64,000 nt of DNA from Steinernema hermaphroditum (lineage: Eukaryota > Nematoda > Chromadorea > Rhabditida > Steinernematidae): NCBI GenBank assembly GCA_030435675.1, contig CM059625.1, forward strand, positions 10,230,001 to 10,294,000, in the 5' to 3' direction. Positions 44,216 through 56,864 of the stretch are shown piece after piece; position 1 is the stretch's first letter; the number at the start of each line of letters is the position of its first letter. The position numbers and the translations under genes were made by a program. The notes under the pieces are model-generated. The model was not told the DNA's origin, ran no database searches, and was given only the letters and a program-made list of their open reading frames with translations.

Positions 44216-46799
44216 ATGTCCAGCCGATGGTGGTTTTCCGAAGCGATTCCAGTGTTGAAGACTGTTCGACTGCTCGCTAGAAGTCAAGTTGGATATGAAG
44301 TGCGTCAGTACGAACAGAAATTCTACGATCAGTGTCTGACTACTGCAGTGCAGGGTGGAAATGTCGTGAAGCCGTTCGATCCTACACCTGTCGGAGAAAT
44401 GCCGAAGGAAGCACGGTAACTTTTCATTCGACCGCTTCATTTGAATGGATTCATCTGTTTTCAGCCCTGGTATAGTACAAGATGTGATCGCACAAGCAAG
44501 TGATATTGCCGGCAGAGTGGACGTGATTTCGAAAGGGGTGCAGACGTTTGCTTCGCTTGCAATGCGTGGTCAATATCCGGGTTGGTGACATAAGTGATTT
44601 GCTTATATGCATAACGTCGGTAAATTTTGTGCTATTTAGGTCATGGAGGCTATGTCGTAAGAAGCGAAGCTAATGAATTGCCGAAACTATCTCATGTGCC
44701 GCGAAAGGATGAGGAAACGACTACTCCGTTCAGCAAAGAAAGTTCCGCGATGACCCGCGAGGAACAGGAATTTCTGCTGAAAGCTGCCGCGGAAGTAGGC
44801 GCTACAGCACGTAACATGTATGATTGTTTGTTGCAGAGTTCTAGTCTCATCTCATTTTTTAGACCTACAGAGAACGCTATAGCGGGAAAGTCAGATATTC
44901 ACGTCCGCTTGCCCAAGGTTTGTATATGATTTTATGTGAAGTATACGATATTTTCCTTCTTGTGCAGGGTTATCGAGTCCAGCTAGCAGAGAGCGCACCT
45001 CAGTCGTTGAGCGGCGACAGCGTGGAACGGCGAGTTCCAAGCTCCCGCATCGGACGGTTGGCTTCCTTTGGACAACTTGCTCTTGGTTTGGGAGCTGGTG
45101 CAGCCGCGGAAATCACTCGTAGAAGTTTTCGCTTTGGAAAGGTTCAATCGCTAGATAAAACAACTTAGACGTATTACGAGTCATTTCAGGACGATGATTC
45201 GTCTACTGCGGAACGAGTTGTAGGCTCGTCCAATCCTTTCCTGACTCCTGCGAATGCCGAGAGAATTGTGCAAACTTTATGCCGAGTTCGAGGTGCTGCG
45301 CTGAAGCTTGGGCAGATGCTTTCTATTCAAGGTAATGCCACATTTGTTGGCGGTCATCTATCCGCAACTGTTTAGATTCTGATACTGTTCCACCCTATTT
45401 GCTTGAGATCTTTGATCGCGTACGACATAGCGCTGATTTTATGCCCATGAAACAGGTACACAAACAGCTTCGGAAGGAACTTGGCGAAGACTGGAGATCA
45501 AAGTTTGCCGATTTTGAAGAACGCCCGTTTGCAGCTGCTTCGATTGGACAGGTGATTGCAATTGCTTATTTTTGTTTTTCATAATTGTTTTATAGGTTCA
45601 TAAGGCTACTACGCTTGACGGGAGAAAGGTAGCAGTGAAAATCCAATACCCCGGAGTTGCGGAAGGAATAGACTCGGATATCGACAACCTTGTGACAATT
45701 TTGAACGTTGGTCGACTATTTCCTAAGGGCATGTTCTTGAACAACTTTGTTACGGTGCGTTTAATAATTTGCATGTGGACTTTAAATTAATTCTTGTAGG
45801 TTGCTAGAAGAGAGCTGAAGGCTGAGTGTGATTATGAGCGCGAAGCTCGAGCAATGATTAAATTCCGGGAACTGCTCGGAAATCAGGAGGATTTCTTCGT
45901 TCCTGGGGTTAGCTGTTTGCGCCGCACTTTTCATATGTTCTGTTTAGGTGTTTCGGGAGCTTTCGACGAAACGAGTGTTAACAACAGAGTTTATCGAAGG
46001 CAAGCCGGTTGACAAATGTATGGAAGAGAATCAAGTTGTTAGGGATTATATAGCTAGCAAGTTTATAGAACTATGCCTTAAGGAGATATTCCTCTGGAGG
46101 TTTATGCAGGTTTGCGTCACGCTGTTCTTCAAGTTATACTGAGCGAGATTTTGCAGACAGATCCTAACTGGTCGAACTTTTTCTTTGGAAAACACCCTGA
46201 GACGGGTGAGCCGAGGCTTATCTTGTTGGACTTTGGTGCGTCTCGAAGCTACTCGAAGTTATTTGTTGACAGGTATATGCATATTATAAGGGCTGCCTAT
46301 GACAAAGATGAAGAAAAGGTACGTACTCTTTTTACCGACTCCAAACGCTCACCCGTCTATTCTAGATGCTCAAATACTCTCGGGACATTGGTTTCCTTAC
46401 GGGATATGAATCAAGAATTATGGAGAAAGCTCATTGCGATTCTATTTCGATTTTGGGCGAAACTCTAGCCTCTGACGTGCCGTATGACTTCTCGCAACAG
46501 GTGAGCGACGATGTGTTATGTTGCTGATGCTTCCTTTGCAGACTGTGACTAAGAGGATTCATAAACTCATTCCTGTAATGCTGGAACATCGCTTAACATC
46601 TCCACCTGAGGAAATCTATTCTCTGCATAGGAAGTTATCGGGATCGTACCTGTTAGCCACGAAATTGAGGGCCACGGTTGCATGCGGACCGTTGTTCAAC
46701 GAAATTTACGATGGCTATAGATTTGGCACAGATGGGTTTTATGATGTTGACATCGATTGTGTACCTGAAGGAGACATGCAGTCAAGCGCATCTGCGTGA
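44216..46799 (+). CDS. coq-8: COQ8/ADCK atypical kinase of ubiquinone biosynthesis
   Basis: Thirteen exons (44216-44415, 44465-44580, 44640-44817, 44863-44917, 44968-45141, 45190-45331, 45376-45551, 45596-45754, 45800-45907, 45948-46109, 46157-46318, 46366-46500, 46542-46799) give 674 residues with all phases consistent. UbiB/COQ8 hallmarks are the KxGQ motif ([13 protein letters not shown], about 280) and the Ala-rich loop replacing the Gly loop (PFAAASIGQ, about 340). Others are the invariant Lys (VAVKIQYPG, about 360), the catalytic-loop [11 protein letters not shown] (about 492) and the metal-binding DFGASR (about 518). A hydrophobic [10 protein letters not shown] stretch near 225 matches the family's membrane segment with its upstream basic [11 protein letters not shown]. 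The N-terminus is basic and likely a mitochondrial presequence. It acts on the matrix face of the inner membrane as an ATPase that supports the coenzyme Q complex. Exon 3/4 borders are slightly less sure. Confidence 0.93.
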
Positions 46800-47089
46800 A
46801 TGGTTCACTTTGTTACTTAACCAATGTTGTTGTTAGGATGATTTCATAAGTTTTGTACTTGTTTTTAACCTTATGTGGCTCGAAGACTTTTATCAGATGG
46901 CGATTAAATACTCGTACTGACACTGGCACAGGGCGCGTTCGATTCCACTCTGTGCCCATGATGTGATTTGTTGAGATTCTGAGCTCTCAAGGTGCTAATG
47001 AGGTACGACGGATTTTCAACACAAGTTCTTCCATGAATTAAAGCACTAGATCATCCTTGAGAGGCCAAACTGTCCGCATGAAGTCGCAG

Positions 47090-48606
47090 TCAAACAGCCA
47101 CGTTCGCAGTTCTGTTTTTCTCTGATTGCCTACAAATGCAAAAATAGGGATAATTCTGTAGTATTCATGGTTTTACCTTCCCTCGATCTCGATGTCCTCA
47201 GTCTGTAAGATCATCTCCTGGCGTTCTGGAAGCGCTGACTGTTCGCTGCTGTGACGTTCGCGTCTCCAGCGCAACATGTACATGAGCACAACAAGGCCCA
47301 TGAGGAACAGACCCGCTACGCTTATGATGACTACTCGGGCGTATATCTAGAATTGAGAGCGTTTGTATGAAGAGATGGGGAGAAGCAACCTGAGTGTTCG
47401 TGTGCTCTCGAGTGCTGCGAGCGCTGGCGGGGATGATGTCAACAGTGCAGGCTGGATATGGCTTGATTTTAGGTCCTTTTTGAAGGCACTGATCGCAGTG
47501 TAGGCCCTTATACTTCATCGGGCACATACAAAATTGTGAACCATTCTTGATTTCGGCATATCCGTTCTGACAGACGATTCGATCACAATAGTCGCCTTCC
47601 CATCCCTTGTTGCAAATGCATCTAAATCAATGTTGGCTTTTAGATGACCCTAGTCATCAGAACCACTCACCTTCCGTGCTTCAACGACCCGAATTCGCAT
47701 TTATTGACGTACTGACATTCAGGGCCGAAGTAGAATCCATGGCAACTACAGTGTCCATTTTCGTAGTGGCCTCGGTCGTTACACTAAAGTTCTGCGTTCA
47801 ATGAATAGCGCATGAAGTGCAACGTTCGACATTAGTTTATGTTTGTACGAGAATACTTAAAAAGTACTTTTGAATAGAACCACAATCAAAGCAGCGCGAA
47901 AAATTAACAAAGTTAGCTTCAATTTTTGTCTCGCAACCTCTTTAATTTGGCATAACCCGTCTTATAAGTATTCGTGATAGTCTTCCTACTTCAAGTCCTT
48001 CAGTTTAAGGTGAAAAATAGAACATATGTGACTTACTTGATCCGCTATTGGCTCATCACATAGTTCACCATCCCAGTCCGGGTTACATATGCACTTTTTG
48101 TTGAAGAACAGACTATGTGGATCGTAACGCGACCCCGTAGAAAGTCCATTAACTAAAAACTACAGTAAATCAAATAAAATATCGTGCTTACCACATGCAT
48201 AGTCTTGACAGCTAGCACCCGTAAATGGGTAAACACATAGACACTTGCCATCTTTGAAGACGCCATCGTTATAGCACCTGGGCTTCTTTCTCAGTTCTCT
48301 TCGCTGAACAATTCTGCAAGCAACTCTTTGAACGTTCAAATCTCAAACCGGTCTGATGATTAACACTATTACAAAAACCCTACTAATTGTAATTCAAGGT
48401 CATTTCGGAGTCTGGGTGTTTGACAAGACATACCGTTGAGTATTGAACACAACTCCAGAATCATGTTCGTCTGGCCCGTCGTATACACCTTTATATGAAT
48501 TGATGGAGACTTTGAGGTTTTCATAGAGTTCGCCGTTCATTCGCCTTTCTGTACTTGCTAGCACAGAAGTTGCAATGAAGATCGCCAAGCAGAAATATCG
48601 ACTCAT
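47090..48606 (-). CDS. EGF-repeat type I membrane protein
   Basis: Exons in gene order 48606-48434, 48313-48192, 48152-48037, 47783-47671, 47621-47390, 47346-47177 and 47129-47090 give 321 residues. A signal peptide (SRYFCLAIFIATSVLAS) leads to a Cys-rich ectodomain. EGF-like motifs include GKCLCVYPFTGASC, KCICNPDWDGELC, GHCSCHGFYFGPEC, CICNKGWEGDYC and FCMCPMKYKGLHC. One helix (VVIISVAGLFLMGLVVLMYM, about 255-280) is followed by a short basic, then acidic cytosolic tail. The spacing resembles nematode cell-surface EGF proteins, and I cannot name an orthologue. The last exon could be skipped: reading through its donor gives an earlier stop (EGR). The ectodomain implies an adhesion or receptor role at the cell surface, which is inference. 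Confidence 0.82.
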
Positions 48607-48649
48607 CTTGTCTGAGAACACTGTAGTTAGAATGGAAAACATTCGTAGT

Positions 48650-50462
48650 GTGCTTTGTTCTGCGCTGCCGGCAAGCTCTACTCACCTACCATGGTAGGTT
48701 ACCCTAAAGAAAACAAAGGTAGAAAGTGAAACTCATAGAAGTGATCCACCAAGAGCGAACGCATCATCACATAAGGGGCAGAGGACACACCGACGGTATT
48801 CGCTTCACGGTCCTCGCGTACATTCTATATCACCCATCTGTAGATCGTTATCGGTGTACGTATAAGGAAAGGTAATCGCTGCCTATTGGCACCTTTAATT
48901 TCAAGACTTGTTTGTGTTTGGCAAAGGAACAGCGATTTCGGCTTGTGGGAAGCGAGTTTTCGTAGAAAGCGCAAGAGAGAAGGCGCGGAAATAGCCGAAA
49001 TGAAGTAGGTAGCCAACTGATATCGTTAGACGCAATCGGGTGCCTAACAGCCCAGCCACCGTCGCTCTTTCGGTGACGTTAGAGCTGTTTATACTAATTG
49101 CTCGATTTCATCAGATGCTATTGGCGTTCCCTTTCTTACCTCTAAAGAAGTACAGCTACTGAAAATGATTATGCACTTCAAAATGGTTAAACAACTAGAG
49201 ATTATGAGGAAATCAGGAATCACTTTGGTGGACATTTTGTTCAATACGTCTGGCTTTAAAAAAGTTATAGAGCAAGGAAGGCCTTGTAAGACGGAGTACG
49301 TAAATAAAGCTATCAGAAAAATGTCCGAAAGAGCGGCGGTCGACGAAGCGAAGGTTCGCGATAATGCACAAGAACAGAAGAGACCTAGGCTTGCAAGAGC
49401 ACAAGAAGCTGCGACCGGTCACGGCATGCGGGGAAGTGGCTGGTTGCCGCCACGCATTCCTAGCCGACGTTGGGTACTACACTATTCGCTCGAATGTTTT
49501 CGACCGCATCGAACGATAGGCGCAAATGCGACCCGTTTGCGGAATGATAAGAAGATGCAAAAAGAGGCTTTCTCGACTCCTTCTGGGGGTGTATCTCGAG
49601 AAAGGGCATTTTTTCTTACTGTACTTTAACACAAAAACGACGGTTAAGGAAATGACCGTTGGGTGTTTTGTCTGTCATACAAATTTGCGAACACAAAATG
49701 ATAAGCTTCAGGAAAGAATCAATGCCTATATCGACATCGCTTTAGTAGGCGATTACTCTCAGATACACAATGGAACTGTCAAGTCCTTCCGGGACGAAAA
49801 ATCCGACGTTTATGTAATAAAGGCTGTTGTCAGGCATGATTGGCGCACGTTGTTTGGTGAGCAGTCCACTTGAGCTCATTTCGGTTGAGGATATCATGCT
49901 GCCACGACGCAAGGATCATCTCCCTCTCTCCGACTGAGCCCAAACACAGCGCGGAGAATCGCGTTCGGTCTCAAACGGAACAGACACTGTTGACCACTTT
50001 CCATGAGTGGACGAGGCAACACTCAAAACGGCGCTTACTTACGATCTTCCGGATGTGCACGGACGGTTTGTTTAGATATTTCTGACATTCGTACGTGCGT
50101 GTATTGCTGGTCCTAAACCACTGGCAACTCTATTTTTTGATCCAGAAAAGCGAACTGCTCTGATATCGGCGAACGTTCGTTTTTTGCCCGTTAATCTCGC
50201 CGCTAAACGGATTCAACTTTGTCTGTAATGTGCAGCCGCTATTTTTCTTGTCAGGGCTTCAGTGGGTCATCGCTTATCGCGCAGATTAACGTGACGTCCG
50301 ATGGCATTCTATTATTATGTCATATAAACATGCGCTCGTGGCAGTGACTCTAATAGAGTTCGGATAGGGCTATATTATCGGCGATGGGGTCAGATACGAG
50401 CAGTTGAGCAGCGTTGTTTGTTTCCGATCGTGCGCATGGTAAAATCTCATCTGTAATTTCAG
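48650..50462. other. Mostly non-coding; two weak open frames
   Basis: Between divergent genes I find only unspliced frames without family support. One is 49165-49629 (+, 154 codons, basic, KSGITLVDILFNTSGFKKVI). The other is 49653-49873 (+, TVGCFVCHTNLRTQNDKLQE). They are in different frames and could be fragments of a decayed gene, but chance cannot be excluded. Confidence 0.25.
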
Positions 50463-52556
50463 ATGTTTACTGGGTGGCGTATGTCTTTCATATTTTACTT
50501 TATAAGTATTATTTATTACGTCACTGCTGATCATATTGCTGAAATTATGAAGTTCATTTATGACAACGAACGGTTATGTAAGTGAAAAATAGTAGTTGTC
50601 CTGATGGGAGTACTGTAGGCGGTGACCCTTTTGCTGACCCGAAGTGGCTTCCGGCCCATACGGACTGCGCGATTCAGTGCGATTTATATAGTCAACTGTG
50701 CATGTCCTACGTCGACTCTTCATATCGTTCACAACAATGCACATCACGTAAGTGGCCACTAATGAAATGAAGGAGAACAAAAAGAATCTGTTTAGTTCCC
50801 ATTGCTTGTAGAAACGCAATAAAATCCTATTTTGGTATGCTGAACTACGGTCAACCAGACCGCTCATCTGGGCCATTTGCCCCCTCTTTCCACAGGAATT
50901 CCGAAATGTCAAATCTTATTGGAAGTGGGGATACTGAAATAGAAGATTTTGGAAAATACCCTACGATTCTAAATATGAAAATGTCTCCATTAGCACGAGC
51001 TAATTGGAGGCCCGAATTCTCGACACGCCGTCCAATTGCTGTCTCGTTGTTCCGTGATCAGAAGAGTATATTCGAGCACATCCAACCACCAGCTTCAAAA
51101 CCCGAACCACCGAGAGTTATATCATCGAAAGATGACGAGTACATCAGTTACGACGATACCTCGATAAACTACGCAGAACTTCGCACGACAACGGCCTACC
51201 CTCTTTACACTGTAGAGTGACAACTTGATTGTGTTTTGCCCACCAATGGTGTTTAGACTTCCACCAGCTTTGGCGACGACCCCTATAGCGAACAACAAAA
51301 CGTCTTTGGTTCTTCAGCTCCTTGGTCTTCGTACGGTACAACACGAAAAATACCTCTAGGCCGTGGTGCGGAAACCTAACATTATTGTGTGTTGAAAATC
51401 ACTTTAGGAAGTCTACCAGTTGATCGGAGCCGTGGAAGAGCGACAGCTATGAGATTTTACACAGAAGAATATGGTGCAGATGAAGCGAACAGGTATTTTC
51501 AGGTAAATGGCAATAACATAAGAGTACAGAAGCAATGAAATTGATCCGGTCATCCCACCATCGCCTATAAGAGACGTCGCACCACCGGCGCCTCCACAGC
51601 CCCCGGCAGCAATGCCGCCGGATTACGAGCAAGCGCTCCTAGTCGAAGCGGAAACGAACAGCATACTTTCACGCGCACTAAGTCTCAGTTCGAACTCCAA
51701 GCATGACATACCGTATGTTCTACTATTGATAGTTCTATTGAAAGACGTCTAATTTAGACGAATTGCGGCCAACAACTTGAATGTACTTAAGCAGGAAAGC
51801 CATGATGTGCTCTATCACAAATATGGTGAGTGTGGATTGCAGTAATGGTTTAAACAAAATGCGTATCGTCTTTTGAACAGTACATGTAGCAGACCTAAAG
51901 ATGCTATGAAAAGCACAAATAATGCTTGAATTAGATGTCTTCATTCTTCGATCATCTATATAAGCTCGCCAAATCGTGTGATTTAGACCAATATGAAAAG
52001 GCGCGGGACTACAGTAGAAAGTGTTGTGAGTGGGCGGTCAACGGTTTCTGTGATCGCAGCTGGCAACGCATACGTCATTTGTGCGCAAAGTCTTGCGGTA
52101 CAATAATCTGCTCAAGTAGGTTATCGCAATTAGTACCACCGTGAAAATGTTTGTTCAGCAACCGACAAAATTCGGTCATGTAATAGAGCAATCGATGTTG
52201 AAGCGCTCGACTGTTTTGACTCGAACCGATCGAAAGCACACGCCTCTCCAAATACTGCTCTCCAAAAAGATGAACTCCTGAATAGGATCCCCACCTCAGC
52301 TGAACGACTTTTGGAACCTGCGAATCCAAGTGAACAGCGAAGACGTTCGCCGGAGCGTCCTAGTCTTGTAATGAAGATACATCGCGTCGAAGACCTGCCG
52401 CTCTCACCACTCCGGTTCCTCCCACCCAATTTTAGCTCTAACCATCAACAGAAGACGGATATTCGAAAGCACCCAATCAAAGCACCGAGCCCTAAGATGA
52501 GCCCGTTTGTGGTAGAAGAAGAGATGACAAAGTGGAATTACTTCAAGCATGGGTGA
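50463..52556 (+). CDS. Secreted protein with ShKT-like module and long disordered regions
   Basis: Exons 50463-50572, 50593-50747, 50796-51211, 51257-51335, 51408-51492, 51530-51712, 51758-51806, 51935-52115 and 52159-52556 give about 551 residues. The ATG directly follows a TTTCAG acceptor and starts a signal peptide (MSFIFYFISIIYYVTA). Exon 2 has a cysteine module (SSCPDGSTVGG, CAIQCDLYSQLC). Exon 8 is ShKT-like: CDLDQYEKARDYSRKCC, GFCDRSW, LCAKSCGTIIC. The remainder is Pro/Ser-rich and hydrophilic (PPAPPQPPAAMPPDYEQALL). ShKT modules are common in secreted nematode proteins. Uncertain points are the exon 1/2 junction, which needs a 20-nt intron or a 1-nt indel, and the exon 7 donor, chosen for phase. 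A transmembrane helix after the signal peptide is not evident. Confidence 0.72.
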
Positions 52557-52912
52557 AATTCGATGAATGGTTCTCTTCAATGATCTCTCGCAATCAAAAA
52601 TATTTATATTCCCAAAGGTTGTGGCTAAGTTATGTGTCTGTATATTTATTGACCGAGAATGAACAAATAATCTTAGTTCTGCAGCAGCAAGAGATTCAAT
52701 AGACTTCAACCATAATAAAAATAAAATGAGATCAGCAAAAAGAAAGCGAAAGGAAGGCGATTCGGTTCTGCGTAGAGTGCATAACGGGATACCAGTAGTC
52801 AATAGAAGTTTGATACGCACATATTGCATTAAACGAAGAGAACTGAAAGGAGTCGAAGGGGATGTGAATTGGATAGTTAGTGTAACGGCACACCTCATGT
52901 ACTAGAATTAGC

Positions 52913-54238
52913 TCATACTTCTGTACTCTCCTTTAGCTTCTCTATTTCCTGTGACGTTGGCGCTCCTATTGTACTTAATTTAGAGGACCGATGAATCACA
53001 GTGGAAGAAGTGAAATTCGCAGAAGAGTCAAACGAATCCTCTTTTTGAACAAAGTTAGTGAAGACATTGCGGATTTTCTTGCAGTAGACGTAGAGATGTT
53101 GCCTGTAGAGTCGTTGAGTAACCACCGTAATCAGTGGATTGATCACAATTCCGACGTTGAGAATGCTAAAGAATGTGTTTGTAACAATGCGAAAGTATTC
53201 GTAGCTGTAGCAAGACGTGCCTATAATACGGTAGTAGATCAAATTTGATGGTGAATATTTGCTTACAGAAGGTGTTAACTAAGAACAGAAGACGGTAAGG
53301 GAGGCATGTAACAAACGTCCACAAGGTACTGCTGAAGAGGAAAAATAGACGTTGGAACATCTTCTGAAAATTTTGACTAAAGAAATTTAGCACTGTTTCG
53401 GTGTACCAGGCGAGCGCGGGCTTCCATCTTGCGCGAATTTTTCGCAATAAAGTAGATAATTGCCGAGATAGTAAAACTGGCCATGATCATAACAACGTAC
53501 AGGATGCATATGGGAAGATAAATATACGGCTTGACTCTAACATCATGGCATCCACCCTAAAAACTGGTCCTTTTACAGGTCTTTAAAATAGTAAACATGC
53601 CTTAACTTCCATAAACCTGTCTACAAAGAAGCTTATGGCTATTAAGACAATCCACGTGAAAACGGTAATGAAAAGCACTCTTCCTCGGCTGATCATTGTG
53701 TAGTAGTGAAGTGGAAACTGGATGAAGATGAATTTGTCCACATTGAGCCTAAAAAGTGTCTTTGCAATTGACCTTCCTGCTGCCTCTTGTCGTAATCCGT
53801 TCTCTGAGTTATGTGCGCGAAAAAGTCATAAAAGCGAAGTAGAGCTGTTTTAAACTCCACCGTTGCGAACATACCAAAGGAGGTTGGCGATGCTGCACAA
53901 ACTACATGTCCAAATAGTTATGTAGTAAACAGAACATATGCTCTTAGGGAACAATTCAAGAAAAGGTCTTGTGGACATGTAGACGAGGCACATCATAAGG
54001 TCTGCAAATGTCATATTCATGACAATGATCTAAATTCCGCATCTTCATGAGCGAACTCAAAGAGGACCGCAACCTGTCGAGGCTTGTCGTACGTATCTAC
54101 ATGGCGGAGTGCAATGAAGAGAACAACGCTATTGAAAACCGTTCCGAGGAATCCGTTTACCAGGTAGAAGCTCTGTTCGAACAGAGTGAAGTCGTCGATC
54201 ATTGTGTCGTTGCTGATCATGGCACTGCTCGCATTCAT
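52913..54238 (-). CDS. Divergent rhodopsin-like GPCR, probably orphan peptide receptor
   Basis: Exons in gene order 54238-54074, 54029-53875, 53748-53625, 53556-53407, 53363-53267 and 53220-52913 give 332 residues with seven hydrophobic segments. The N-terminus has NAS and NDT glycosylation sites. TM2 is IIVMNMTFADLMMCLVYM, and TM3 carries the conserved Cys (KSICSVYYITIWTCSLC). The usual DRY is DKF (WLNVDKFIFIQFPLHYYTM), CWxP is absent (TCLPYRLLF is in place), and NPxxY is NPLITVV. These divergences, with the intact NP and PLHY features, suggest a fast-evolving nematode receptor clade. I cannot tell neuropeptide from chemosensory type. The C-tail is Ser/Thr-rich (SFDSSANFTSSTVIHRSS), typical of arrestin sites. 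Exon 3 and 4 borders were set by phase. Confidence 0.8.
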
Positions 54239-56069
54239 CGCGAATCACCGATGAAATCTGAAAATGGTGCTCTCCTGCAAAGGGCAGTTGCGTTTGCGCT
54301 CGCGGTTATGGGCACGCCAATGAGTGAAATTCAAGTCGCGCAGTCCTCCGACTCGTGCGAGAGCAATTTCCTATGATCTTTAGATTTCCTCCAAAGTTCA
54401 CTTTTACGAGGCTCTTTCTGGTAGTGGGACGGAGGGCAAAGCAGTGAAGTGGAAGATTAGAAATATATAGCGCTTTGTATAATAGTTGCACAAATTGGGA
54501 AAGAGGTGCCGCGCGTTTGCGAAGGCTGCACAGTTTAAGGTACTTAAATTCTTGCCGAAATAACAAACTTCAAAGGGGAGCAAAAACTTAGCTATTAGAT
54601 ACTAATGTGTTGTTAGGTGCCATTGGCCTTGACCATTGACTGTGTTTCATCTTTATTCATGTTCTCTAGGGCGATCACATTCCTCTATTCCTACAGAAAC
54701 TCATGTACAATGTTATCATAACGAAACGCGAAGCTTTTTCGATTTTCGGGTGGAAAAGAAGAATTCACGACACTGCTAACTAAGTTTTACTTTTTGATAA
54801 GCCAATTACAGCGATCTAACATTGATAATTAGTACAGTGAAAATCGTGAACGTACGACAAGCTGTGGTAGTTGGTGCGGAAGGCGATTGGAATTCGCGTA
54901 ACGTGCAGCAGATGTCTCGAACTGGGTTACGTTAGGCGAAACGATTTCTTTTCTATGAATCCACTTTAGAAAGCAAAAGCGTTTATGCACAAAGGCGAAT
55001 TAGGTAGAAAACGCCAACGAAGAAAGCGAAGAAGCCATTTTAGACGAAAATATGGGTTGTCCATATGTCTTGGGCTGATTCACGAGGTGGTCGAGAACGC
55101 CCTCTTTAAACACAGATTGTTTATGAGGACCACATTTGAGCTTTGAAGATGCTCCGCAAACTCATATGGCTCCTCAAGGCAAAGTAAATACTGATAGAAA
55201 CTGTAGAATGTGGCCACAGTATCTATTGTAGGTGTTAACCTCAGAACTAGAAATCAGTAAAGTAAATTTCATCCAATAGCGTGAACTCCTATTGTTCGAT
55301 TTTATGAACGAAATTCAAGATGAAGCCACCGACCGGATGTAAGAGAAATTAAAAACTATAGGCCCTATTTATGGAAGTATAAATAAAGCATTGCATTTCG
55401 CAAAAAGCAAATAGCGGAGCGGAGGAGTTGGCACACAAGAAATGCATATAAAACGGGCAAACGTCGCGCTACGGGCAAGACACTACGGTGAGGCCTTCAA
55501 GAGTTATGGCTATCAATTACCTGCTGAATGGCGGAAACCTAATATTTAGACGAATTTGCCGACGCGAGTAGACTGAGACTCGAAGGTCAGTGCAATTCCG
55601 AAAATGGAAATGAACCACTGAGGGCTTGACTTCTTATAAAGGAAGTACAAGTAAATTCTTAAAGAAAAACTATTGTAAAGTCCGGCTCCGAACGTTGTTA
55701 ATGTCGCTTTTCATTTTTTTCCTGTAAGATTCCCAGAAAATATCAGTAAATACGGATACCATGAAAGCTTCACATCTTTTCCGTCGTCATCGCAAAAACT
55801 GCTCGGGATCAAAAACACAAAATAAAAGTGGAGCAGCGGCAATCGACGATGACTTACAATTAGTAGTGAGTTGTGCAAAATTCAAGCGCACACACGCAGA
55901 ATGATTACACAACCGATTTTTCAAATGTCCAAACGGCAGGTTTTCAAAAAGAATCAAAAAAGTAGTGTTTTATGTTGAAAATAGTTCACTAAAATCATCT
56001 TTGCAAATTGTAAGTAATGGGTGGGAAACACTCTGGCGACGCCATCTTTGACTAGAGTTTGTGCATTTA
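54239..56069. other. No gene recognised
   Basis: AT-rich sequence with only short frames in this 1.8 kb. I see no exon chain, tandem repeat or RNA gene. The left part is the 5' flank of the divergent GPCR. Confidence 0.45.
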
Positions 56070-56291
56070 TTAAGAAATCAAAAAGGCCTCAGAGTTTAGC
56101 CCGAATGCTATAAACACAAAAACACCGACGTCGTCGAAATTCTGAGCGCAAAGCTCAAACACTCCGGCGACGCCATTTCGAAGATATGAGACAATCTCGT
56201 TCAGCTGTTGTATTTCATTACGACTCAACAAGCGCTGCCGGCTTCCCTCATTCTTTTCTGAAATTGAACCATTTGTGCCCGCCACACTCAT
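56070..56291 (-). CDS. Possible 73-residue hypothetical protein
   Basis: An open frame (MSVAGTNGSISEKNEGSRQR and onward) has an amphipathic helix-like middle (NEIQQLNEIVSYLRNGVAG) and a hydrophobic end. It extends upstream without stop to an earlier ATG at 56369. A 17-nt segment within it (ATGGCGTCGCCGGAGTGTT) recurs with one change just outside its 3' end near 56030, hinting at a local duplication. No family recognised; may be chance. Confidence 0.25.
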   Translation of the reverse strand: MSVAGTNGSISEKNEGSRQRLLSRNEIQQLNEIVSYLRNGVAGVFELCAQNFDDVGVFVFIAFGLNSEAFLIS

Positions 56292-56511
56292 GTTCAGCTC
56301 TGTCTGCAATTGGCGTCGTTTGACCAACGAACGAAAAAACAAGGAAGCGGTGGTGATCAGTTTATACATGTATTACTAATATACAATTTTCAATAAAGCC
56401 CGTGGTCAGAATGATGTTTCAAAGCGAGCACTTGACAGAGAGGAGCGACGACGGGGGCCCAATCCCGAGGTCGAGCGGCGCCTTGTCTTTAGTGACCGCC
56501 GTAGTAGTATC

Positions 56512-56864
56512 CTAAAGTTTCTCTATTAGACGAGTCATCACGGTGACATGCTCACCGCGGTGGTTGTGGTGATGATGGACGTGCTGAACGTCTCTGTGGC
56601 GGGGGATGTACTGGTTATGGTAGTAGGGTCCGTAGCGCTTGTCGGGGTGGTGGCTGCGGAAGTTCTTGTAGTTGCTTCCACAGTATCCTCCCAAAGCGCA
56701 CATCATGCTGAATCCAGGGACGATGGCTACAACACGCTTCTGACGGAAGAGGCTGAAATAGAGGATGAGACTCAAACGATGACTTTATTTTACCGGTACT
56801 CTTCGGCGGAGGCCAACGCCAAAGCGAGGGCACAGAAGACGACAAGGACCGAGTTGAGCTGCAT
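56512..56864 (-). CDS. Secreted His/Tyr-rich small protein
   Basis: Exons 56864-56794 and 56752-56512 give 103 residues. A strong signal peptide (MQLNSVLVVFCALALALASA) is followed by EEYRLFRQKR, a possible dibasic processing site, then VVAIVPGFSMMCALGGYCGS with two close cysteines. The C-terminal half is rich in His, Tyr, Arg and Pro (PYYHNQYIPRHRDVQHVHHH), which could bind metal or act as a cationic, antimicrobial or cuticle-associated peptide; that is inference. Splice sites (GTAAAA, ATTTCAG) and phase agree. No named family recognised. It stands alone in a gene-poor stretch. Confidence 0.78.
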
